39,636 bases of DNA, taken from Clostridium sp. CAG:510. Lineage in GTDB: Bacteria > Bacillota > Clostridia > Lachnospirales > Lachnospiraceae. The translations under genes and the position numbers were made by a program. Below are positions 1 through 7,787 of the stretch, piece after piece (the stretch's first letter is position 1; the number at the start of each line of letters is the position of its first letter). The notes under the pieces were generated by a model that saw only the letters and a program-made list of their open reading frames with translations, did no database searches and was not told where the DNA came from. The stretch lies in assembly GCA_000434615.1 (NCBI GenBank), contig FR880833.1:1-39636 (forward strand). The letters are read 5' to 3'.

Positions 1-2
1 AC

Positions 3-281
3 CTTAAGGAATTTACACACAAATATGGACTTGACTCTAATGAAGTGGAGATTATAGAAGAAATAACAATTTTAGATGGGGGGATTAATTCTCAATTCTA
101 TTCTTTGTATGAAAAAACGGCAATGATAGGAGATATGACGGTTATTTCGATGACTCCGGAAGATGAGCTTATCCTGTATATAGAGAAATTAGGTACAAAT
201 GCGGTCTCTATATCGGGGAATAATTATGAAAAAACACAATATTTGTATTGGACAGGGGAGAAATGGCAGGTATCTGAATAA
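3..281 (+). CDS. 3' end of an unknown protein (partial)
   Basis: An open frame runs in from the left edge and stops at 279-281. A GTG at 45 could serve as a start, but the frame stays open to the first bases of the window (beginning L-K-E-F-T-H-K), so this is more likely the C-terminal part of a longer gene. About 92 residues are visible, acidic and rich in Ile and Tyr, ending in Y-W-T-G-E-K-W-Q-V-S-E. I do not recognise the family. The region is much more AT-rich than the arginine genes further right. Confidence 0.5.
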   Translation, partial: LKEFTHKYGLDSNEVEIIEEITILDGGINSQFYSLYEKTAMIGDMTVISMTPEDELILYIEKLGTNAVSISGNNYEKTQYLYWTGEKWQVSE

Positions 282-631
282 GAAAAGTATATAACAACTA
301 TTTTGATATTTTAAGAACGGGTTTATCTGAATTAAAAAAGGACATTAATAATTATAATGAGAAATAAACACAAAAGCTATTTTCTGATTGTATTTATATA
401 AATACTGTGAAATGAGAACAATTACATAAATATAAAGTTATTATACAAAACAATATTGACAGAATAATTATGGAAATATACTATAAAAATACAATATATA
501 AAAGGATTTGAATAGATTGATTAGAAAAAAGGTAACATCATTCATAAGGTAAAAGACAGTAAGAATATTATAGTTTAGGGGATATGTATCTTCATTTTTA
601 GGGTGCAGATGATTAGGATGAGGGAAGAGTT
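282..631. other. AT-rich intergenic stretch
   Basis: About 350 bases with no convincing gene on either strand. It is strongly AT-rich with many short A and T runs. The only readable element is a candidate promoter at 456-484. No stable hairpin followed by a T run was found after the partial gene. Confidence 0.6.
456..484 (+). promoter_or_regulatory. Candidate sigma-A promoter for the lipoprotein gene
   Basis: A perfect -35 box TTGACA at 456-461 is followed after 17 bases by TACTAT (479-484), which matches four of six consensus -10 bases. A TATAAA lies three bases further right but would need a 20-base spacer. The leader to the start at 632 would be about 140 bases. Confidence 0.45.
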
Positions 632-1366
632 ATGAAGTTAAGAAAAGAAATTATTGTAATTATATCTTTACTGGGGATTATATGTGCCGGATGTAGCGGA
701 AAATCCGATGAGGAGGGAACACAATCACAAACTGCCACTCGCACACAAATTTCTGCTGGAGAAACTGTTACAGAAAATTCAGAGGAAATTACGGAAAAAA
801 TGCATGTTTTTTCACAGGAGGATATGGTTGTTACACCCGGCATAAGGGAATACGAATTTGCAGCTGCACAGGAGTTAGGCAGTGTTAAAACATTACAGGG
901 AGTATTGCCGGGAACAGGAGAGGGAACATGGTACATCATTGAAATGGATGGTGTGGAGTATTATTACGGAAAATACGATTATTCTGACGAAATTATACTT
1001 CGGGGGTATTCCATTATTGATGATAAACATTCGCTGGCAAATGGTATCAAGGTAGGGATGAAACAGAAAGAGATACTTGCGGAATATCCGGATATGGCAG
1101 TCATGGATTTTGAAGGCAATTATCTGTATGGGGATGTGGCGGCATGCATGGGATGGAATAATGTCACCTATCCGCGGAGTTACATAGATATGGATGATAA
1201 ATGGGATTATAAGGGAGAAGATTATTATTGGGAAAACCAGTTCGATCATATCATGATTGCGGATATTAATATTGGAAACTATGATACTTTACCGCTTTAT
1301 GTGGGATTACTCATGAAGGATGATATGGTGTCGGCTATCACCTTCTACAACCCAACGGCAGGGTGA
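632..1366 (+). CDS. Predicted lipoprotein, unknown function
   Basis: A 244-residue protein with a typical lipoprotein signal: Lys/Arg-rich start, hydrophobic stretch, then L-G-I-I-C-A-G-C with the lipid-modified cysteine near residue 21. A Ser/Thr/Glu-rich linker of roughly 40 residues follows. The remaining globular part contains a G-I-K-V-G-M-K-Q-K-E-I-L-A-E-Y-P segment of the kind seen in several clostridial lipoproteins whose domain begins with a short helix after a G-M turn. It should sit on the outer face of the membrane. The start is preceded by AGGGAAGAG. No neighbour reveals a role. The terminator stem at 1333-1371 overlaps its last codons. Confidence 0.75.
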   Translation: MKLRKEIIVIISLLGIICAGCSGKSDEEGTQSQTATRTQISAGETVTENSEEITEKMHVFSQEDMVVTPGIREYEFAAAQELGSVKTLQGVLPGTGEGTWYIIEMDGVEYYYGKYDYSDEIILRGYSIIDDKHSLANGIKVGMKQKEILAEYPDMAVMDFEGNYLYGDVAACMGWNNVTYPRSYIDMDDKWDYKGEDYYWENQFDHIMIADINIGNYDTLPLYVGLLMKDDMVSAITFYNPTAG

Positions 1367-1375
1367 TAGCCTTTT
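1333..1375 (+). terminator. Terminator overlapping the lipoprotein stop codon
   Basis: GGCTATCACC (1333-1342) pairs perfectly with GGTGATAGCC (1362-1371) around a 19-base loop and is followed by TTTT. The TGA stop (1364-1366) lies inside the 3' arm. The short T run and long loop make it a moderate rather than strong terminator. Confidence 0.65.
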
Positions 1376-1429
1376 GCCCACTCACAATAGAACCGTAAAG
1401 TAAAATAACTGTGAAACTTTCCATTCCCC

Positions 1430-1458
1430 TTTACAGTCCATGTGAAATGTGCTACTAT
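1430..1458 (+). promoter_or_regulatory. Candidate promoter for the degV-family gene
   Basis: TTTACA (1430-1435), a 17-base spacer and TACTAT (1453-1458) lie about 130 bases before the start at 1587. Confidence 0.5.
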
Positions 1459-1586
1459 ATTACATAGTAATGAAAACTATTTGCGAAAGTTCTGCAAAAC
1501 GCGACAAAAAGAGAAAAATACAAGTTCTGTAAAAAGACCTGAAACGGGCACAAAAGCGCAGATTAGGAAAGGGATGGAAATCAGAT

Positions 1587-2432
1587 ATGAAATATAATTA
1601 TAAAATCGTAGTAGACAGCTGTTGCGAATTACCGGAGGAATTGCGGGATGACGAGAGATTTGAAAGAGTTCCTCTGGAAATAGAAGTCGGCGACGATTAT
1701 CGTATTCTGGATGATGAAAACTTTGATCAGAAGGATTTCCTAAGAAGGGTGGCAGAGTGCCCCAAATGTCCGAAGTCTTCCTGTCCGTCCCCGGAGAGCT
1801 ACATGAACGCTTATCGTACGGAAGCAGAGAGAGTCTACGTGGTGACATTGACTTCAAAGCTGAGCGGCAGCTACAACAGCGCAGTTCTTGGGAAAAATTT
1901 ATATGAAGAACAGTATGGGGACAAAAATATACTGGTAGTAGACTCACGTTCTGCAAGCTGCGGGGAGACACAGATTGCATTAAAGCTTATGGAACTGGAG
2001 GAGCAGGGGCTTACCTTTGCGGAAATCACTAAGAAAATCCGTCATTTCCGTAATGAAATGCACACCTATTTTGTACTGGATAATTTAGAAACACTTCGGA
2101 AGAACGGCCGGCTTACCGGTATTAAGGCTGTTGTGGCTTCTACGCTCAGTATTAAACCGGTGATGGCAGCGGAGGATGGAATTATTGTACAACGAGGTCA
2201 GGGCATCGGAATCAAAAAGGCATTAAATAAGATGGTGGATCTGATAGCGTCGGAACTCACAGATGCCGATAAGAAGAGAATCATCATCAGTCATTGCAAT
2301 GCACCGGACAGGGCACTCTTGGTGGAGCAGATGATTAAATTAAAAACCGGGTGCAATAACATTATGATGCAGGATATGGCAGGCATCAGCAGTATGTATG
2401 CAAATGACGGCGGCGTTATTGTTGCGGTGTAA
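1587..2432 (+). CDS. DegV-family fatty-acid-binding protein
   Basis: 281 residues, the usual DegV length. DegV proteins bind a fatty acid between two domains; several act as FakB partners that present fatty acids to the kinase FakA. The N-terminal V-D-S-C-C-E-L-P motif, the T-L-T-S-K-L-S-G-S-Y-N-S-A motif around residues 88-100 and the L-E-T-L-R-K-N-G-R-L-T-G segment near 170-181 are family hallmarks. The protein is cytosolic with no signal peptide. The ATG at 1587 follows an AGGAAAGGG element about a dozen bases upstream. No fakA gene is in the window, so fatty acid hand-over is inferred from the family only. It converges on the LytTR regulator with 58 bases between stops and no clear terminator. 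Confidence 0.9.
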   Translation: MKYNYKIVVDSCCELPEELRDDERFERVPLEIEVGDDYRILDDENFDQKDFLRRVAECPKCPKSSCPSPESYMNAYRTEAERVYVVTLTSKLSGSYNSAVLGKNLYEEQYGDKNILVVDSRSASCGETQIALKLMELEEQGLTFAEITKKIRHFRNEMHTYFVLDNLETLRKNGRLTGIKAVVASTLSIKPVMAAEDGIIVQRGQGIGIKKALNKMVDLIASELTDADKKRIIISHCNAPDRALLVEQMIKLKTGCNNIMMQDMAGISSMYANDGGVIVAV

Positions 2433-2490
2433 GATGCAGATAGGTATACAGACTGAGACAGAGATTTTGACGTCCACGTTCATGGTGCAG

Positions 2491-3216
2491 TCATTGCGCA
2501 TATTCAGCCAGGCATTTTTTGGCATAGCCGATACCGGCGCCGATGGCTGAAAAAGTATGACCGTCACACATGGTAATATGTGTAAGCTGTACAGATTTGA
2601 TATACCTTCCGTTTAAGATGGTTTTGCGGTTGGGTGCAAAGAAAACAGGATAAGCTTCAAGCTGTGCAAGCAGACTTTCCAAGGAGGCATTATGTGGAAG
2701 AATTTCCCCGGATTTCAGGGTCACATAAATATGTCCTCCCTTTTTTTCGGCATAAAGAATGTCACTTTCGTATATATAGTGGGTACCTGCCTCGGCACGG
2801 ATTTCGATGGGAATTTCCCGTTTGCCGGAAAGAACCAGAAGATTGTCCAACAGAGAGGATAATTCTTCTTTTCGCACCGGCTTTTCCAACAGAAGAATTT
2901 CCATGGGTGCATCTTTGCCGAGCGCCTTTTTTTCTTCTTTTTCTTCCGGGGAAGCATAGAACAGGATGACGGGTGCGGAACAACCTGCCTTAATCAGACA
3001 TTGTAAAACAGAACTGTCCGAAATATCCGGGGTCAGCTCCATATCAATAAAGAACGCATCAAACTGCATGGGATTTTTAAGCAGACTGTCCGGATGGCCA
3101 TAGGAGTCCACATAAAGGTTCCCAGAGGTGGAGAGGCGTTTGTCGGATTCCCTTGCCAAAAGTCTCTCAAGCTGTTTTCTGTCAGCGACGTTATCGTTAC
3201 AAACGGCAATATGCAT
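2491..3216 (-). CDS. LytTR-family response regulator (orphan)
   Basis: 241 residues. The N-terminal receiver domain (about 1-122) shows V-C-N-D-N acidic residues near position 8, a phosphoacceptor Asp58 in F-F-I-D-M-E and the conserved Lys in L-L-E-K-P-V. The C-terminal half (about 135-238) is a LytTR DNA-binding domain, with Y-I-Y-E-S-D-I-L-Y-A-E-K-K-G-G-H-I-Y-V and the F-F-A-P-N-R-K-T-I-L-N region. LytTR regulators of the AgrA/AlgR type usually pair with an HPK10-type kinase, but none is nearby. It is the last gene of an apparent argG-DUF1294-lytTR series, 16 bases after the DUF1294 gene, with an AGAGGA site before its ATG. Confidence 0.88.
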   Translation of the reverse strand: MHIAVCNDNVADRKQLERLLARESDKRLSTSGNLYVDSYGHPDSLLKNPMQFDAFFIDMELTPDISDSSVLQCLIKAGCSAPVILFYASPEEKEEKKALGKDAPMEILLLEKPVRKEELSSLLDNLLVLSGKREIPIEIRAEAGTHYIYESDILYAEKKGGHIYVTLKSGEILPHNASLESLLAQLEAYPVFFAPNRKTILNGRYIKSVQLTHITMCDGHTFSAIGAGIGYAKKCLAEYAQ

Positions 3217-3232
3217 GGTTGTTTCCTCTGTA

Positions 3233-3526
3233 TCAGATGGTTAAAAGCTCAACGGGCGCCCGGTACAGTAAAAAGAGCAGAATAAGCTGGATAATTAAAA
3301 TAGCGGGCATGCCGTAGACAAATTTTAAGTGTCTTGTTTTGTGGCGGAAGGTATACATGCCTAAGATGGAGCCGATACTGCCGCCGATAATGGCAACCAT
3401 AAAGAGGGTGGCTTCCGGAATCCGGAAGGCACCCTTTATGGCTTTGCGCTTGTCAATGCCCATGAGGGCAAAGCCAAGCAGATTTACGATGATAAAATAC
3501 GATACGATAATTAAAATAACTTCCAT
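3233..3526 (-). CDS. DUF1294 small membrane protein
   Basis: 97 residues with three hydrophobic segments (about 3-20, 40-58, 72-90). It carries the DUF1294 signature: M-G-I-D-K-R-K-A, then R-I-P-E-A-T-L-F, G-G-S-I-G-S-I-L-G-M-Y and F-R-H-K-T-R-H. DUF1294 proteins are small integral membrane proteins of unknown function. The gene starts 30 bases after argG and ends 16 bases before the regulator gene, so the three may be co-transcribed. Its ribosome site is weak (GAAAG), which fits expression by read-through. Confidence 0.88.
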   Translation of the reverse strand: MEVILIIVSYFIIVNLLGFALMGIDKRKAIKGAFRIPEATLFMVAIIGGSIGSILGMYTFRHKTRHLKFVYGMPAILIIQLILLFLLYRAPVELLTI

Positions 3527-3556
3527 ACTCAGTACTTTCTATCAGGGAAATAAAGA

Positions 3557-4780
3557 TTATTTGTTATTCTTCTCAACCTCTAATTTCTTCATGGCGCGTA
3601 CCTTTAAGGACAGACCGAACAGATTGATGAAGCCTTCTGCATCGTGGTGGTCGTAAAGGTCACCGGTCTTGAAGGATGCTAAAGATTCATTGTAGAGGGA
3701 GTAAGGAGAAGTAGTGCCAGCTTTGATAATGTTGCCCTTGTAAAGCTTGAACTTCACTTCACCGGTTACATATTCCTGGGTTACTTCAATGAAAGCCTGC
3801 ATAGCCTCGCGAAGAGGAGTGAACCACTTGCCTTCGTAAACAAGGCTTGCAAATTTAGCGCCGATTTCGGTCTTCATGGCATAGGTGTCACGGTCTAAGA
3901 TTAACTCTTCAAGCTGCTGGTGTGCTTCCATTAAAATGGTGCCGCCCGGTGTTTCGTATACGCCGCGGGACTTCATGCCGACAACACGGTTTTCCACGAT
4001 GTCGATGATGCCGATACCGTGCTTGCCGCCCAGTCTGTTTAATTCTCTTACGATGTCGGAGTATTTCATCTTCTTGCCGTTTACGGAAGTGGGAATACCC
4101 TTTTCAAAAGTCATGGTAACATATTCTGCCTGGTCGGGAGCCTTCTCCGGAGTAGTACCGAGTACTAACAGGTGGTCGTAGTTGGGCTCGTTGGCCGGAT
4201 CTTCCAGTTCCAGACCTTCATGGCTGATGTGCCAGATGTTACGGTCACGGCTGTAGGAAGAGTCGGTGGAGAAAGGAAGATTGATGCCGTGAGCCTGGCA
4301 GTAAGCGATTTCGGATTCACGGGAGTCCATTTTCCACTTGTCGTTTCTCCAGGGAGCAATAATCTTGATATCAGGAGCCAGGGCCTTGATACCTAATTCA
4401 AAACGAATCTGGTCGTTGCCCTTGCCGGTTGCACCGTGGCAGATGGCAACAGCGTTTTCTTTTCTTGCAATTTCCACTAACTTCTTGGCAATCAGAGGTC
4501 TTGCCATGGAAGTACCTAATAAGTATTTATTTTCGTAAACAGCATGTGCCTGTACGCAGGGAGCAATGTAATCGTCGCAGAACTCGTCGATAACATCCAA
4601 AATGTATAATTTTGCAGCGCCGCAGGATTTTGCACGTTCTTCAAGACCGTTTAATTCTTCTTCCTGACCGCAGTCGATGCAGACACAGACTACATCATAA
4701 TCATAAGTTTCTTTTAACCAAGGAATGATGGCAGTGGTATCCAGACCGCCGGAATATGCCAAAACAACTTTTTCCTTCAT
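3557..4780 (-). CDS. argG: Argininosuccinate synthase
   Basis: 407 residues, full family length. It joins citrulline and aspartate using ATP to form argininosuccinate, the penultimate step of arginine synthesis, in the cytosol. The N-terminal PP-loop A-Y-S-G-G-L-D-T-T (about 8-16) binds ATP pyrophosphate. The segments G-A-T-G-K-G-N-D-Q-I-R-F-E and S-V-N-G-K-K-M are typical, as is the C-terminal oligomerisation helix ending in basic residues. A strong GGAGG (4790-4794) precedes the ATG. It is transcribed away from the argJBD operon across a shared region with ARG-box-like sites, so arginine-dependent repression is likely. argH is not in the window. Confidence 0.97.
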   Translation of the reverse strand: MKEKVVLAYSGGLDTTAIIPWLKETYDYDVVCVCIDCGQEEELNGLEERAKSCGAAKLYILDVIDEFCDDYIAPCVQAHAVYENKYLLGTSMARPLIAKKLVEIARKENAVAICHGATGKGNDQIRFELGIKALAPDIKIIAPWRNDKWKMDSRESEIAYCQAHGINLPFSTDSSYSRDRNIWHISHEGLELEDPANEPNYDHLLVLGTTPEKAPDQAEYVTMTFEKGIPTSVNGKKMKYSDIVRELNRLGGKHGIGIIDIVENRVVGMKSRGVYETPGGTILMEAHQQLEELILDRDTYAMKTEIGAKFASLVYEGKWFTPLREAMQAFIEVTQEYVTGEVKFKLYKGNIIKAGTTSPYSLYNESLASFKTGDLYDHHDAEGFINLFGLSLKVRAMKKLEVEKNNK

Positions 4781-4823
4781 ATTTTTATGCCTCCTATGTG
4801 GAATCTTTTTTGAACTTGCCCTT

Positions 4824-4852
4824 ACTATACAACAACTTTATCTTGATTGCAA
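4824..4852 (-). promoter_or_regulatory. argG promoter
   Basis: Read on the minus strand, TTGCAA (4847-4852) is the -35 box and TATAGT (4824-4829) the -10 box, with an exact 17-base spacer. Transcription would begin about 35 bases before the argG start at 4780. ARG-box-like half sites lie just upstream. Confidence 0.7.
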
Positions 4853-4881
4853 GCAGAAAAATGCATATAATATAGAAAAAC

Positions 4882-4950
4882 ATTGCATAAAATACAGAAC
4901 AAAATGCATAAAAATTAAAAATAAAGGAAATGCTTGCATAAAAATTCATA
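4882..4950. promoter_or_regulatory. Cluster of ARG-box-like operators
   Basis: The ArgR/AhrC operator consensus is roughly TGnAT, four A/T bases, ATnCA. A full match lies at 4935-4948 (TGCATAAAAATTCA). A second at 4905-4918 (TGCATAAAAATTAA) has one change at a conserved base. A third at 4884-4896 (TGCATAAAATACA) is one base short. A weak half site lies near 4862. Several boxes between divergent arginine genes is the classical arrangement. Arginine-loaded ArgR would block both promoters. Confidence 0.72.
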
Positions 4951-4961
4951 AGTGCTATAAT
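4934..4961 (+). promoter_or_regulatory. Promoter of the GNAT-argJBD operon, overlapped by an ARG box
   Basis: TTGCAT (4934-4939), a 16-base spacer and a perfect TATAAT (4956-4961). The best ARG box (4935-4948) covers the -35 box and half of the spacer, so a bound repressor would directly exclude RNA polymerase. Confidence 0.72.
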
Positions 4962-5025
4962 GTACCCATGCAAAAGAAAAACAAGCGACCCCACAGGGGG
5001 CATTTTATAAGGAAAGGAGCCGGAC

Positions 5026-5475
5026 ATGATTACAATACGTGCCATGGAATTAGAAGATTTTGAAGGAGTACATAAGCTTTGGATGAGCATCAAAGGCTTT
5101 GCCATAAGAAGCATCGATGATGCGAAGGAAGGTGTGGAACGCTTCTTAAAAAGAAATCCCGGCATCAGTGTGGTGGCAGAGGAAGACGGCGAAATCGTGG
5201 GAGCCATCCTTTGCGGACACGACGGCAGAAGGGGCTGTCTGTACCATGTCTGTGTGAGAGAAGATAAACGAATGAAGGGCATCGGCAAATCCATGGTCGT
5301 GTACTGCATGGAGAAGCTGAAGGAAGAAAAAATCAGCAAGGTGTCCCTGATAGCCTTTACCGAAAACGATATCGGCAATGCGTTCTGGAAATGCATCGGC
5401 TGGACAAAAAGAAACGATTTGAACTATTATGATTTCGTATTAAATACCGAAAATATTATTGCTTTTAATAAGTAG
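5026..5475 (+). CDS. GNAT acetyltransferase heading the arginine operon
   Basis: 149 residues forming one GNAT domain, with the acetyl-CoA pyrophosphate loop R82-M-K-G-I-G87 and the preceding strand C-L-Y-H-V-C-V. Overall it resembles the small YpeA-type GNAT proteins. It is the first gene after the ARG-box promoter and lies 49 bases before argJ. Position and regulation suggest a role as a short N-acetylglutamate synthase that tops up the ArgJ cycle. That is an inference; protein or small-molecule N-acetylation is equally possible on sequence alone. The ATG follows GGAAAGGAG. Confidence 0.85.
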   Translation: MITIRAMELEDFEGVHKLWMSIKGFAIRSIDDAKEGVERFLKRNPGISVVAEEDGEIVGAILCGHDGRRGCLYHVCVREDKRMKGIGKSMVVYCMEKLKEEKISKVSLIAFTENDIGNAFWKCIGWTKRNDLNYYDFVLNTENIIAFNK

Positions 5476-5524
5476 AAGATTTACTCTGATAGGGAAGTTT
5501 GGATATAGGAAGTGAGGAAAAGTC

Positions 5525-6748
5525 ATGAAATTTACAGAAGGCGGCGTGACCGCAGCAAAAGGATTTGAAGCAGCAGGTGCGGAAGCACAGATTAAATATA
5601 AAAACAGAATGGATATGGCGCTTGTATACAGCAAGGTTCCCTGCGTGAGCGCCGGTACTTTTACCAGCAACGTGGTAAAGGCAGCGCCCGTTCTCTGGGA
5701 TAAGAATATCGTGGATACCAAAGAAACCGCACAGGCGGTGGTAGTCAACTCCGGTATTGCCAATGCGTGCACCGGCAAGCAGGGCATGGACATTTGTAAA
5801 AAAGAAGCGGAATGTGCGGGCAGACTGCTGGGTATCCCCGCAGATGCGGTACTGGTAGCGTCCACCGGCGTTATCGGCATGCAGATTCCCGAAGACAGAA
5901 TTTGTGCCGGCATTGAGAAACTGGCAGCGGCAAAAACAGATACCCTGAAAGCCGGCAACGATGCCGCAAGAGCCATTATGACCACCGATACGGTATTCAA
6001 GGAAGTGGCAGTGGAAATTGAACTTTCCGGCAAAAAAGTAACCCTCGGCGGTATGTGCAAAGGCTCCGGCATGATTCATCCCAATATGTGCACCATGTTA
6101 GGCTTTGTTACCACGGATGCCGCAATCAGCAAGGAACTTCTGGTAAAGGCGGTAAAAAAGGATGTGATAGACTCCTTCAACATGATTTCCGTGGACGGCG
6201 ATACCTCCACCAACGACACCCTTCTGGTGCTGGCAAACGGTATGGCAGAGAACCCTGTGATCACAGAAGAAAATGAGGACTATAAAGTATTCTGTGAAGC
6301 CCTCCATGCGGTAACCACCACGCTGGCAAAGAAGATGGCGGGCGACGGCGAAGGCGCCACCGCATTGTTTGAAACGAAGGTCATTCATGCGGATACCAAG
6401 CAGAATGCCCGTATTTTAGCAAAATCCGTTATCTGCTCCTCCCTGACAAAGGCGGCGATTTTCGGACATGATGCCAACTGGGGCAGAATTCTCTGTGCCC
6501 TTGGCTATTCCGGTGTTAACTTTGACCTGGAAAATGTGGATTTGTATTTTGAAGCGGAAGGCAAAAAGATGGCGATTTTCAGTAAAGGTGTTGCCTGTGA
6601 TTACAGCGAGGAAGAAGCCAGCGCCATTTTGTCCTGCAAGGAAGTTACCGCGCTGGTGGACATGCACATGGGCGAGGAAAGCGCTACGGCATGGGGGTGC
6701 GATTTGAGCTATGATTATGTAAAGATTAATGCCGATTACCGGTCATAA
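5525..6748 (+). CDS. argJ: Bifunctional ornithine acetyltransferase / N-acetylglutamate synthase
   Basis: 407 residues, full length. ArgJ moves the acetyl group from N-acetylornithine to glutamate, recycling it; many homologues also use acetyl-CoA. The precursor cleaves itself before a nucleophilic threonine. The motif here is K-G-S-G-M-I-H-P-N-M-C-T-M-L-G-F, giving Thr190 as nucleophile. The residue before the cut is Cys rather than the more common Ala, a conservative change that should still allow cleavage. Other marks are T-S-N-V-V-K-A-A-P-V and D-G-D-T-S-T-N-D-T. A GTGAGGAAAAG site precedes the ATG. It is co-transcribed with argB and argD. Confidence 0.97.
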   Translation: MKFTEGGVTAAKGFEAAGAEAQIKYKNRMDMALVYSKVPCVSAGTFTSNVVKAAPVLWDKNIVDTKETAQAVVVNSGIANACTGKQGMDICKKEAECAGRLLGIPADAVLVASTGVIGMQIPEDRICAGIEKLAAAKTDTLKAGNDAARAIMTTDTVFKEVAVEIELSGKKVTLGGMCKGSGMIHPNMCTMLGFVTTDAAISKELLVKAVKKDVIDSFNMISVDGDTSTNDTLLVLANGMAENPVITEENEDYKVFCEALHAVTTTLAKKMAGDGEGATALFETKVIHADTKQNARILAKSVICSSLTKAAIFGHDANWGRILCALGYSGVNFDLENVDLYFEAEGKKMAIFSKGVACDYSEEEASAILSCKEVTALVDMHMGEESATAWGCDLSYDYVKINADYRS

Positions 6749-6775
6749 AAGTTTAGAAAGGATTGGTTTGGAAAA

Positions 6776-7684
6776 ATGGAAGAAAAGGATATGAAAGAAG
6801 TTTTACAGAAAGCGGAAGTGCTGATCGAGGCCCTTCCTTACATACAGAAATTCAACCGTAAGATTATCGTTGTGAAATACGGCGGAAGCGCCATGAGCAA
6901 CGAAGAGCTGCAGAAAAATGTCATCAAGGATGTGACTCTGTTAAAGTTGGTTGGTTTCAAACCCATTATCGTACACGGCGGCGGCAAGGAAATCAGCCGC
7001 TGGGTCGGCAAGGTGGGCAAGGAAGCCCGGTTTATCAACGGACTGCGCGTGACCGACGAAGAAACCATGGAAATTGCGGAAATGGTACTGAATAAGGTAA
7101 ACAAAAGCCTGGTTACCATGGTGGAAGAGCTTGGCGTCAAGGCAGTCGGCTTAAGCGGCAAGGACGGCGGACTCTTAAAGGTAGATAAAAAGTACGCAGA
7201 CGGAAAAGACATCGGTTATGTGGGAGACATCAAACAGGTTGACCCCACCGTCCTGTATGACCTTCTGGAAAAAGACTTTCTTCCCATCGTGGCGCCCATC
7301 GGCCTGGATGACAATTTCAAAACCTACAACATCAATGCGGATGATGCGGCATGCGCCATTGCCAAGGCAATCGGTGCGGAAAAGCTGGCGTTCCTGACGG
7401 ATATCGAAGGCCTGTACCGTGACATTAACGATAAGTCTTCCTTTATTTCCAGACTGAGTGCGACCCAGGCAGAAGAGCTGATCAACAGCGGACTGATCGG
7501 CGGAGGCATGCTGCCAAAACTCGGAAACTGCACTTCCGCTATCCGCAACGGCGTCAACCGTGTGCATATTCTGGACGGACGTATTCCCCACTGCCTGCTT
7601 CTGGAAATCTTTACCCAGGGCGGTATCGGAACGGCGATTGTCAAAGACGGGGACATGGCGGAAAACGGCTGGAAAATGCAATAG
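6776..7684 (+). CDS. argB: N-acetylglutamate kinase
   Basis: 302 residues. It phosphorylates N-acetylglutamate, the second step of the cycle. The amino-acid kinase fold is clear: K-Y-G-G-S-A-M near residue 34, V-H-G-G-G-K-E-I near 63, and a long nucleotide-binding C-terminal half with F-L-T-D-I-E-G-L and G-G-G-M-L-P-K. About 28 residues forming a helix precede the first strand; such an N-terminal helix is a mark of hexameric, arginine-inhibited enzymes, which suits the cyclic pathway where this step is the control point. The ATG follows AGAAAGGATTGG. The last codons belong to a degenerate repeat that continues to argD. Confidence 0.96.
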   Translation: MEEKDMKEVLQKAEVLIEALPYIQKFNRKIIVVKYGGSAMSNEELQKNVIKDVTLLKLVGFKPIIVHGGGKEISRWVGKVGKEARFINGLRVTDEETMEIAEMVLNKVNKSLVTMVEELGVKAVGLSGKDGGLLKVDKKYADGKDIGYVGDIKQVDPTVLYDLLEKDFLPIVAPIGLDDNFKTYNINADDAACAIAKAIGAEKLAFLTDIEGLYRDINDKSSFISRLSATQAEELINSGLIGGGMLPKLGNCTSAIRNGVNRVHILDGRIPHCLLLEIFTQGGIGTAIVKDGDMAENGWKMQ

Positions 7685-7787
7685 GACAGAAATGAAGGTT
7701 ACGGCAGGAAACAGCCGGCGAATGTAATGGGACAGGAATGAAGATTACGGCTGGAAAATGCAATGAGAAAGGAACGAAGATTATGGC
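7666..7787 (+). repeat. Degenerate tandem repeat between argB and argD
   Basis: Three diverged copies of a unit of about 41-46 bp. The 17-mer CGGCTGGAAAATGCAAT is identical at 7666-7682 and 7748-7764. A second block, GGACAGnAATGAAGnTTACGGC, occurs at 7684-7705 and 7730-7751. The first copy includes the last codons of argB. The third copy, changed to GAAAGGAACGAAGATTATGG, supplies the ribosome site and start codon of argD. Confidence 0.75.

Noticed and set aside
2340..2567. Small minus-strand open frame overlapping the DegV and LytTR gene ends
   Set aside because: It overlaps two well-supported genes and has no ribosome site.
5440..6079. Two long minus-strand open frames opposite argJ
   Set aside because: They mirror the argJ codons, have Cys/Phe/Ser-rich unlikely proteins and no ribosome sites.
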